Assembly: GCA_019421385.1 (NCBI GenBank)
Contig: JAHZFK010000039.1
Span: forward strand, 1 to 11,622
DNA: 11,622 nucleotides
From: Clostridiales bacterium
GTDB taxonomy: Bacteria > Bacillota > Clostridia > Oscillospirales > Butyricicoccaceae
Direction: 5' to 3'
The translations under genes were made by a program, and so were the position numbers. The notes under the pieces were generated by a model. That model saw only the letters and a program-made list of their open reading frames with translations, did not search any database and was not told the DNA's origin. Of this stretch, positions 6,462 to 11,622 are shown in pieces (position 1 is the stretch's first letter; the number at the start of each line of letters is the position of its first letter).

Positions 6462-6479
6462 GGGCAGCGCATTGTTTTT
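6443..6479 (+). terminator. Terminator overlapping the end of the TetR gene
   Basis: A perfect 11-bp stem, CAATGCGCTGC (6443-6453) with GCAGCGCATTG (6464-6474), has a 10-base loop and is followed by TTTTT at 6475-6479. The 5' arm is coding sequence (the INALL residues) and the stop codon TAA (6459-6461) lies in the loop. Confidence 0.92.
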
Positions 6480-6535
6480 CCCTTTTTGACAGCGGGATGT
6501 GATTGCAGCAATACGGCAAGCGACAGAAGCCGCGT

Positions 6536-6563
6536 TCTATACGGTCTGGATGGCGCATAGATT
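6536..6563 (+). promoter_or_regulatory. Possible sigma-E-type promoter for spoIIID
   Basis: CATAGATT (6556-6563) resembles the sigma-E -10 consensus CATACAnT. TCTATA (6536-6541), containing the ATA of the -35 element, lies 14 bases upstream. In Bacillus spoIIID is transcribed by sigma-E RNA polymerase. The match is modest and the call leans on the identity of the gene. Confidence 0.3.
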
Positions 6564-6602
6564 GAGAGTAATGAAAGCGTCAACAGGTCAGGGGGGACGA
6601 CG

Positions 6603-6899
6603 GTGAAAGGCTTACCAGAGGAGCGTACAATCCGGCTGGCACAATATATGATTCAGGAGGGAGCGACGGTACGGCAGACTGCGGCGCAATTTGGCGTGTC
6701 CAAATCGACGGTACATAAGGACATTACCACACGTCTGAAAAAGCTCAATGCGGTGCTGTACGAGCAAGTACAGGCCGTTTTGCAAACCAATAAGGAGGAG
6801 CGGCACATTCGCGGCGGGATGGCAACGCGGGAAAAATATCGGGCGCAGGCTGCCGTGGAGCGGACGAGACGGATGGCATCAAAAAACAGCCATCCCTGA
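6603..6899 (+). CDS. spoIIID: Stage III sporulation transcription regulator SpoIIID
   Basis: This 98-residue DNA-binding protein switches mother-cell gene expression between the sigma-E and sigma-K stages. It matches the SpoIIID family over nearly its whole length: PEERTIRLAQYMI, the helix-turn-helix ATVRQTAAQFGVSKSTVHKDI at about residues 21-42, and the basic C-terminal IRGGMATREKYRAQ that adds DNA contacts in the Bacillus protein. Bacillus SpoIIID is 93 residues. The start is GTG with a GGGGGG-type ribosome site at about 6590-6596. Its last codons (NSHP) and stop lie within the hairpin of the terminator of the convergent abrB-like gene. A spore-forming host follows from this gene together with spmA and spmB. 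Confidence 0.93.
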   Translation: MKGLPEERTIRLAQYMIQEGATVRQTAAQFGVSKSTVHKDITTRLKKLNAVLYEQVQAVLQTNKEERHIRGGMATREKYRAQAAVERTRRMASKNSHP

Positions 6900-6915
6900 A
6901 AAGTGGGATGGCTGT
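6881..6915 (-). terminator. Terminator of the abrB-like gene, inside the spoIIID 3' end
   Basis: A perfect 11-bp stem pairs ACAGCCATCCC (6886-6896) with GGGATGGCTGT (6905-6915), with an 8-base loop. On the minus strand it is followed by six T (complement of 6881-6886). It thus ends the minus-strand abrB-like transcript. On the plus strand there is no T-run. The spoIIID stop codon (6897-6899) is in the loop. Confidence 0.88.
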
Positions 6916-6927
6916 GGAGCGCTGACC

Positions 6928-7170
6928 TTAGAGCAGCTTGAGTTCTTGCGCACAGGATGCACAGACATTTTTGCCCTTATAATGGATGATATCCTTTGCA
7001 TTACCGCAGAAGATACAGGACGGCTCATATTTCTTCAGAACAATCTGATCGCCGTCTACGTAAATCTCCAGGGCATCCTTGACATCTATGTTCATCGTAC
7101 GGCGCAATTCGATCGGCAGTACGATACGGCCAAGTTCATCCACTTTTCGGACAATACCGGTAGACTTCAT
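6928..7170 (-). CDS. abrB: AbrB-type transition-state regulator with four-cysteine C-terminus
   Basis: This is an 80-residue DNA-binding protein. Residues 1-47 are an AbrB/SpoVT swapped-hairpin domain close to Bacillus AbrB: MKSTGIVRKVDELGRIVLP, then IELRRTMNI and ALEIYVDGDQIVLKKYEP. The C-terminal part differs from Bacillus AbrB and has C52-x2-C55 and C70-x2-C73, which could bind zinc. Similar short AbrB proteins with these cysteines occur in clostridia, where AbrB homologues affect sporulation and the acid/solvent switch. Its promoters and targets cannot be read here. The start has AAGGAG at 7187-7182 on the minus strand. It converges on spoIIID and diverges from spmA, so it sits in the middle of a sporulation group. 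SpoVT is a less likely name, since SpoVT has a long GAF domain. Confidence 0.88.
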   Translation of the reverse strand: MKSTGIVRKVDELGRIVLPIELRRTMNIDVKDALEIYVDGDQIVLKKYEPSCIFCGNAKDIIHYKGKNVCASCAQELKLL

Positions 7171-7260
7171 GTGTGAAACACTCCTTCATTTCTTTTCAGT
7201 CGAATCTTGTATCACCAAAACCCCGCTGGGGGAGCTTGGACAGAGAGGGGGATTGTGCGG

Positions 7261-7845
7261 ATGTTATCCGCCATTTGGGTTGCATTTCTGGTTTTGGCGC
7301 TGATATGTGGCGCGTTCACCGGAAGGCTGGATGCCGTGACGACAGCGGTCGGCACCGGGGCCGGGGAAGCGGTCACACTTCTCATCAGCATTGCCGGCCT
7401 GATGTGCTTCTGGAGCGGCATTATGGAGCTGGTGCAAGCCTCTGGCTTGGCGGAAAAGCTGTCCCATATGCTGATGCCATTGCTGCGCCCGCTGTTCGGA
7501 AAAGCATCGGCAGACCGTGAATCCATGGAGGCGGTCAGCGCCAATGTCGCGGCAAACCTGTTGGGGTTATCCAATGCGGCCACACCGTTGGGTCTGCGTG
7601 CCGCAGACCGGCTTTATACGTTGGAGGGGCGGCGCGGTTCGCCGGATACCGTCTTGACATTGATTACTTTGAACACTGCATCCATCCAGTTGATTCCTTC
7701 TACTGTGGCGGCCGTCCGGGCGGCGTGCGGCGCTTCATCGCCGTTTGATATCATGCTGCCGGTTTGGGGCGCGTCCATTTTTTCAGTAGCGGTCGTGCTG
7801 CTCAGCGGAAGGCTGATGCGGCCTTGGTTCCGTGCGGAAAAATAG
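7261..7845 (+). CDS. spmA: Spore maturation protein A
   Basis: This 194-residue membrane protein acts with SpmB in spore core dehydration and heat resistance in Bacillus. Family segments are plain: the start MLSAIWVAFLVL, matching MVNIIWVSL of Bacillus SpmA, the conserved ANLLGLSNAATPLGLRA at about residues 98-114, and LNTASIQLIPSTVAAVRAA near residues 138-156. Several hydrophobic helices are evident (nucleoside-recognition/Gate-type fold). ATG 7261 is chosen over an upstream in-frame ATG at 7207 because the family begins here and a GAGAGGGGGA ribosome site lies at 7243-7252. GTG 7255 is possible. The dacB gene that precedes spmA in Bacillus is absent. Confidence 0.92.
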   Translation: MLSAIWVAFLVLALICGAFTGRLDAVTTAVGTGAGEAVTLLISIAGLMCFWSGIMELVQASGLAEKLSHMLMPLLRPLFGKASADRESMEAVSANVAANLLGLSNAATPLGLRAADRLYTLEGRRGSPDTVLTLITLNTASIQLIPSTVAAVRAACGASSPFDIMLPVWGASIFSVAVVLLSGRLMRPWFRAEK

Positions 7846-7988
7846 AAGGAAATGTTTGGTTGGATTACAATTTGTATTATTACATAAAGCGGACACAAAA
7901 GATGTCGAATTACCTGTTATTTCCAAAATTATTTTCCAAAATTTGAAATTAACGTCAAAAATGATGGAAAGGAGCGCGTAGAAAAGTT
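7846..7988. other. AT-rich spacer between spmA and spmB
   Basis: These 143 bases carry no gene. They are markedly more AT-rich than both flanks and include a direct repeat TTCCAAAATT at 7921-7930 and 7934-7943. I see no convincing terminator and no clear promoter. TTGGTT at 7856-7861 with TACATA at 7881-7886 is a weak candidate. Confidence 0.5.
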
Positions 7989-8507
7989 GTGCAGGCAACA
8001 CTGATCCCGCTGCTGCTCGCAGCAATTGGCTTATACGCATTGTATAAACAGGTGGATGTGTTCCCGGTATTCCTGCGCGGGGCACAAAAAGGATTGCACA
8101 CAGCAGTGAGTATTTTGCCCACGTTGGTCGGGATGCTGACCGTGGTCTATATGTTACGGGCATCCGGTGCAATCGATTTGGCAGCGGGCTGGTTGGCGCC
8201 GCTGTTTGGTGCATTTGGCATTCCAAAAGACTGCGTGGCGCTGGCTTTACTCAAACCGATCAGCGGCGGCGGAGGCCTTGCGCTGGGGAGTGAGTTGATT
8301 GGGCGATATGGCCCGGACAGCTATATTGGCCGGGTTGCAGCGGTGATGCTGGGGGCCTCTGAAACCAGTTTTTATACCATCAGCATTTATGGTGGCCACT
8401 TGGGATTAAAGCAAATGCGCTATGCCATACCAGCTGCATTATGCGCAGATTTGGCAGCTTTTGCCGCTTCAGCCGTGCTGGTACGATGTTATTTCCCAGA
8501 TATTTAA
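7989..8507 (+). CDS. spmB: Spore maturation protein B
   Basis: This 172-residue membrane protein is the partner of SpmA in spore maturation. Conserved family parts are KGLHTAVSILPTLVGMLTVVYMLRASGAID at about residues 35-65, LLKPISGGGGLALGSELI at about 87-104, and YGPDSYIGRVAAVMLGASETSFYTISIYGG at about 107-135. Four or more hydrophobic helices are visible. The start is GTG at 7989. The only good ribosome site, AAAGGAG at 7968-7974, is 14 bases upstream, longer than usual, and no other in-frame start lies nearby. Translation of spmB may therefore be weak, or may need a fold that shortens the gap. In Bacillus spmB follows spmA directly. Confidence 0.92.
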   Translation: MQATLIPLLLAAIGLYALYKQVDVFPVFLRGAQKGLHTAVSILPTLVGMLTVVYMLRASGAIDLAAGWLAPLFGAFGIPKDCVALALLKPISGGGGLALGSELIGRYGPDSYIGRVAAVMLGASETSFYTISIYGGHLGLKQMRYAIPAALCADLAAFAASAVLVRCYFPDI

Positions 8508-8551
8508 TATTATATCCTGTTTGTTCGAGAAATGCCATAGATTGTCGCAAA

Positions 8552-8575
8552 ATTTGTTGATTTTGCCAAACAAAT
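8552..8575. repeat. Weak inverted repeat after spmB
   Basis: ATTTGTT (8552-8558) pairs with AACAAAT (8569-8575) over a 10-base loop. No T-run follows on the plus strand, so it is at best a weak terminator for spmB. It lies in the gene-free stretch 8508-8628, in which I see nothing else. Confidence 0.3.
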
Positions 8576-8623
8576 GTTAGAAGAAAACAATAAATGTGGA
8601 TAAACCAACAAAAAAATCGAAAG

Positions 8624-8661
8624 AAAAAAGAGGCTACTGTGCGTTTTGCACAGCAGCCTCT
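8624..8661 (-). terminator. Terminator of the thl-crt-hbd cluster
   Basis: A 14-bp stem with a single A-C mismatch joins 8629-8642 to 8648-8661 over a 5-base loop. On the minus strand it is followed by a run of six T (complement of 8624-8629). It starts 15 bases after the hbd stop codon, so hbd is the last gene of the transcript. Confidence 0.92.
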
Positions 8662-8676
8662 GCTTGTATAGACAGG

Positions 8677-9543
8677 TTACTTCACGATTTCCTTGCCGAA
8701 TTCGTCGTATTCGAAGAAGCCCTTGCCGGTCTTGACACCCAGCCAGCCAGCGCGAACCATCTTGCGCATCAGCGGATGCGGACGGTACTTCGGGTCGCCG
8801 GTCTCGCGGTACAGGGTCTCCATGATCGCCAGGTTAACGTCGTGGCCAACCAGATCAGCGGTGTGGAGCGGGCCGGACTTCATGCCAGCGCCCAGCTGCA
8901 TTGCGATATCAATGTCTGCCGGGGAAGCGATGCCGTCAGCAACGATGCCCATAGCCTCGTTCATCATCGGGATCAGGATGCGGTTTACGACAAAGCCCGG
9001 GCCTTCCTGTACGGTAACCGGGGTCTTGCCCAGAGAAGCCATCAGATCGAATGCGGTCTTGAAGGTCTCATCCGAAGTCTGGATCGCACGGGTAACCTCA
9101 ACCAGCTTCATGATCTGAGCCGGGTTGAAGAAGTGGCAACCGATGACCTTATCCGAACGCTTGACGGAAGCCGCCAGCTCGGTCGGGGACAGGGCAGAGG
9201 TGTTGGTTGCGAAAATGGTGTGTGCCGGGCAGATCTCGTCCAGCTCAGCCAGCAGTTCCTTCTTCAGGTCCATGCGCTCGAGGATAACTTCCATAACGAA
9301 GTCAGCATCCGCAGCAGCCTTGCGGTCAATGGAGGTCTTGAGGCCAGCCAGCAGCTCGTTCTTGCGGTCCTCGGTCATCTTTTCCTTCTTTACGAGGAAG
9401 GACAGGTCGTTGGTGATGGTCTTGACACCGCGATCAACAAACTCCTGCTTGATGTCGATCATGGTGACCTCATGGCCATTGGTCAGGAATACTTCCGCAA
9501 TACGCGCACCCATGTTGCCAGCGCCGAATACACAAACTTTCAT
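8677..9543 (-). CDS. hbd: 3-Hydroxybutyryl-CoA dehydrogenase
   Basis: This 288-residue cytoplasmic enzyme reduces acetoacetyl-CoA to 3-hydroxybutyryl-CoA in the butyrate pathway. The N-terminal Rossmann domain has VFGAGNMGARIAE at residues 5-17. The catalytic set S116, H137 (CHFFNP), E149 and N187 (GFVVNR) keeps the same spacing as S137, H158, E170 and N208 of human HAD. The C-terminal domain holds RAGWLGVKTGKGFFEYD. Two spots differ from the Clostridium acetobutylicum enzyme as I recall it. FGAGNMGARIA has R where G is usual, and GAGMKSGPLHTADLVGHD replaces the common NHPMGPL-type segment. Neither removes a catalytic residue. It lies 44 bases after crt, with an AGAGAGG ribosome site. Confidence 0.93.
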   Translation of the reverse strand: MKVCVFGAGNMGARIAEVFLTNGHEVTMIDIKQEFVDRGVKTITNDLSFLVKKEKMTEDRKNELLAGLKTSIDRKAAADADFVMEVILERMDLKKELLAELDEICPAHTIFATNTSALSPTELAASVKRSDKVIGCHFFNPAQIMKLVEVTRAIQTSDETFKTAFDLMASLGKTPVTVQEGPGFVVNRILIPMMNEAMGIVADGIASPADIDIAMQLGAGMKSGPLHTADLVGHDVNLAIMETLYRETGDPKYRPHPLMRKMVRAGWLGVKTGKGFFEYDEFGKEIVK

Positions 9544-9587
9544 GATATTATAACCTCTCTCTCACTCTTATCAATTTACAAAAACGC

Positions 9588-10403
9588 TTACTTGTTCTTG
9601 AATTCCTTTGCAGGCTTATCCTTGTTCTTGTCGAGGAAGTAAGCCATGCCGTACTTCTGATCCTCGGTAGCGAAGCACTGACCGAATACGTTGCCCTCAA
9701 ACTTCAGAGCGGAATTCAGGTCGGTCTGCATACCGACGTTGATAGCTTCCTTGCACAGAGCAACCGCGATCGGAGCCTGGGACGCGATCTCTTCTGCCAG
9801 CTTCATGGCTTCGTCCATCAGGTTTTCCAGCGGATATACGTAGTTGACCAGACCCATCTCAAGCGCCTGCTGAGCGGTGTAGTTGCCGCGAGCGGTGTAG
9901 ATCAGTTCCTTGGCCTTGCCCAGACCAACGATGCGGGCCAGACGCTGGGTGCCGCCGCAGCCCGGGGTGATGCCCAGACCAACTTCCGGCTGACCGAACA
10001 GCGCGTTGTCGGATGCCAGACGGATGTCACAGCTCATTGCCAGCTCGCAGCCGCCGCCGAGGCAGAAGCCGTTGATCGCTGCAATAACCGGGCGCTTGAA
10101 GTTTTCAATCTTCCAGCAGACACGGTTGGAGTCGTTGCCGAAGAACTTGCCTTCTTCAACCGTCATGGTGGACATCTGAGCGATGTCAGCGCCGGCGACG
10201 AAGGAGTTGACCGTCTTGCCCTTCTTGTTGACGGTGGAGGAGCCGGTCAGAACGACACAGTAAACGTCGTCCATCTTGCCTACTTCGTCAAACGCCTCTT
10301 CCAGCTGCGCATACATGTCGGTGGAAAGCGCGTTCATCGCCTTCATGTGCTCAATCTTGACGACCGCTACATGGCCTTTTTTCTCAACTACTACATCAGT
10401 CAT
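9588..10403 (-). CDS. crt: 3-Hydroxybutyryl-CoA dehydratase (crotonase)
   Basis: This 271-residue enzyme dehydrates 3-hydroxybutyryl-CoA to crotonyl-CoA. The crotonase signature is complete. The oxyanion hole is SFVAGADIA. The two catalytic glutamates are E120 (LGGGCELAMSCD) and E140 (FGQPEVGLGITPG), 20 apart as in mammalian enoyl-CoA hydratase. The start ATG at 10403 (MTDVVVEKKG) is preferred because GAAAGGAAG lies nine bases upstream. An in-frame ATG at 10427 would put that site inside the gene. Between LTG and SFVAGADI there are 12 residues (SSTVNKKGKTVN) where the Clostridium enzyme has about four, a small basic insertion near the active-site loop. It is the middle gene of thl-crt-hbd. 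Confidence 0.93.
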   Translation of the reverse strand: MTDVVVEKKGHVAVVKIEHMKAMNALSTDMYAQLEEAFDEVGKMDDVYCVVLTGSSTVNKKGKTVNSFVAGADIAQMSTMTVEEGKFFGNDSNRVCWKIENFKRPVIAAINGFCLGGGCELAMSCDIRLASDNALFGQPEVGLGITPGCGGTQRLARIVGLGKAKELIYTARGNYTAQQALEMGLVNYVYPLENLMDEAMKLAEEIASQAPIAVALCKEAINVGMQTDLNSALKFEGNVFGQCFATEDQKYGMAYFLDKNKDKPAKEFKNK

Positions 10404-10438
10404 TGATAAAGACTTCCTTTCAATCATTCTGACGAACC

Positions 10439-10473
10439 GGTATCCGCCAGAGCCGAACGGCCCGACGGATACC
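10439..10473 (-). repeat. Hairpin between thl and crt
   Basis: GGTATCCG (10439-10446) pairs perfectly with CGGATACC (10466-10473). An inner GCCG (10452-10455) pairs with CGGC (10458-10461). On the minus strand it is followed by no T-run, so it is probably not a terminator. It could protect or mark a processing point of the thl-crt-hbd message, or slow ribosome or polymerase passage. Confidence 0.5.
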
Positions 10474-10528
10474 CATTCATATTACAGGAATCAATGCGGA
10501 GAGGGTGCGAAAAGCTGTCTGCCAGTGA

Positions 10529-11622
10529 TTACTTGCAGAGCTCGTCGCGCTCTACGATCAGAGCTTCGCCCATGCCGCCGCCGATGCACATGGTGGCAAG
10601 GCCGATGGTCAGGTCGCGCTTGATCATCTCGTGGAGCAGGGTGGTGGTGATACGGCAGCCTGCTGCACCGATCGGGTGACCCAGAGCGATTGCGCCGCCG
10701 TTGACGTTGACCTTGTCCATGTCGAAGCCGAGCTCGCGGTTAACGGCAGCAGCCTGTGCAGCAAACGCCTCGTTGGACTCGATCAGGTCGAGGTCAGCAA
10801 CAGTCAGACCAGCGCGCTTGAGAGCCTGACGGGTGGACTCGATCGGGCCGATGCCCATGATGGACGGATCGCAGCCGACAGAGCCGAAGGAGCGGATCTT
10901 AGCCAGCGGCTTGAGGCCGTGTGCCTTGACGAAGTCCTCGGATGCAATGATCATCGCTGCGCCTGCATCGTTGATGCCGGAAGCGTTGCCTGCGGTAACC
11001 GTGCCGTCCTTCTTGAAGGCCGGACGCAGCTTAGCCAGACCCTCGAGAGTGGTCTGCGGGCGGCAGTGCTCGTCGGTATCAAAGATAATGGTTTCCTTCT
11101 TCTTCTTGACCTCGATCGGAACGATCTCGTCCTTGAAGCGGCCGTCAGCGATTGCCTTGGCAGCCTTCATCTGGGACTCATAGCCGATCTGGTCCTGCAT
11201 CTCGCGGGTGATGCCGTACTGCTCGGCAACGTTTTCCGCGGTGATGCCCATGTGGTACTGGTTAAATACGTCGAATACGCCGTCGTAAACCATCATATCA
11301 ACGAACTTCACGTCGTTCATGCGAGCACCCCAGCGCATGTTGCGGGAGATGTACGGTGCGCCGGACATGGACTCGCAGCCGCCGACCAGCATCATCTGAT
11401 CCTCGCCGGAGCGGATGATCTGAGAGCCCAGAGAGATTGCGCGCATGGAGGATGCGCAAACCTTGTTGAGGGTCATGGCAGGGGTCTCAAGCGGCATACC
11501 GATACCGAGAGATACCTGACGGGCTACGTTCTGACCAACGCCGCCCTGCAATACCTGACCAAACAGGCATTCGTCGATAGCGGCCTTGTCAACGCCAGCG
11601 CGTTCAACAGCAGCGTTGGCAG
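10529..11622 (-). CDS. thl: Acetyl-CoA acetyltransferase (thiolase), N-terminus outside window
   Basis: The visible part is 363 residues. Reading stays open to the right edge, so about the first 30 residues are missing. The enzyme condenses two acetyl-CoA to acetoacetyl-CoA, the first step of the butyrate pathway. The nucleophilic cysteine is in LNKVCASSMRA (visible residue 55), near the usual Cys89. GGAIALGHPIGAAG carries the active-site histidine and MCIGGGMGEALIVE the second cysteine. YHMGITAENVAEQYGI and AGNASGINDAGAA are further family marks. It is the first visible gene of thl-crt-hbd, and any promoter lies to the right of the window. A 125-base gap with a hairpin separates it from crt. 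There is no sign of damage. Confidence 0.95.
   Translation of the reverse strand, partial: ANAAVERAGVDKAAIDECLFGQVLQGGVGQNVARQVSLGIGMPLETPAMTLNKVCASSMRAISLGSQIIRSGEDQMMLVGGCESMSGAPYISRNMRWGARMNDVKFVDMMVYDGVFDVFNQYHMGITAENVAEQYGITREMQDQIGYESQMKAAKAIADGRFKDEIVPIEVKKKKETIIFDTDEHCRPQTTLEGLAKLRPAFKKDGTVTAGNASGINDAGAAMIIASEDFVKAHGLKPLAKIRSFGSVGCDPSIMGIGPIESTRQALKRAGLTVADLDLIESNEAFAAQAAAVNRELGFDMDKVNVNGGAIALGHPIGAAGCRITTTLLHEMIKRDLTIGLATMCIGGGMGEALIVERDELCK

Noticed and set aside
7222..7232. CCCCGCTGGGG hairpin as a terminator
   Set aside because: It has only four pairs with a three-base loop. The T-run is on the minus strand, where no gene ends. It probably just lies upstream of the spmA ribosome site.
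7207..7260. Upstream in-frame start extending SpmA by 18 residues
   Set aside because: The extra residues do not match the family, and a good ribosome site precedes the ATG at 7261.
8596..9642. A 348-codon open frame on the plus strand opposite hbd
   Set aside because: It is antisense to a complete hbd with all catalytic residues, spans the hbd terminator, and has no protein-family features. It is a by-product of codon bias.
10404..10427. Upstream ATG extending Crt by eight residues
   Set aside because: It has no ribosome site of its own, and the strong GAAAGGAAG site fits the ATG at 10403.
1..11622. CRISPR arrays, rRNA, insertion sequences, riboswitches, defence systems
   Set aside because: I found no spaced repeats, transposase, rRNA-like sequence, riboswitch core or defence genes on either strand.

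Overview
The window looks like a chromosomal segment of a spore-forming, butyrate-producing gut-type Firmicute (class Clostridia). The reasons are an oxaloacetate decarboxylase sodium pump, the sporulation genes spoIIID, spmA and spmB, an AbrB-type regulator, and a thl-crt-hbd cluster for acetyl-CoA to crotonyl-CoA. The chromosomal genes look GC-rich by eye. I think of the Butyricicoccus/Agathobaculum/Ruminococcaceae side of the class, but I cannot fix the genus from sequence alone.

Positions 1-2190 look like one end of an integrated mobile element and its attachment region. An excisionase-like protein and a tyrosine integrase (plus strand) are followed by a cluster of TTTTTGTT-type repeats, a bidirectional terminator, an intact tRNA-Arg(CCT) on the minus strand, and a decayed tRNA-Arg(CCT) that breaks off in its T-arm. 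The break of the decayed tRNA resembles a site just after the integrase gene: both read TTCGAGTC followed closely by AATTAG. The element body, if still present, lies left of the window.

Positions 2267-5790 hold a minus-strand tRNA promoter and a plus-strand operon with its own promoter. The operon encodes the carboxyltransferase alpha subunit, a one-helix gamma/delta-type subunit, a free-standing biotin carrier protein and the membrane beta subunit of a Na+-pumping oxaloacetate decarboxylase. It closes with a terminator. The carboxyltransferase should move CO2 from oxaloacetate to biotin on the carrier, and the beta subunit should decarboxylate carboxybiotin while exporting Na+.

Positions 5828-8507 carry a TetR regulator with a strong promoter and terminator, then spoIIID, a convergent abrB-like gene, and spmA and spmB separated by an AT-rich gap. 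Positions 8629-11622 are the minus-strand thl-crt-hbd cluster. It is read from the right edge, where thl lacks its N-terminus, to a terminator after hbd. No bcd or etf gene follows hbd.

The most interesting feature is the tRNA-Arg locus: a broken tRNA with att-like sequence at the break, next to an intact tRNA with the same anticodon and under the same promoter.
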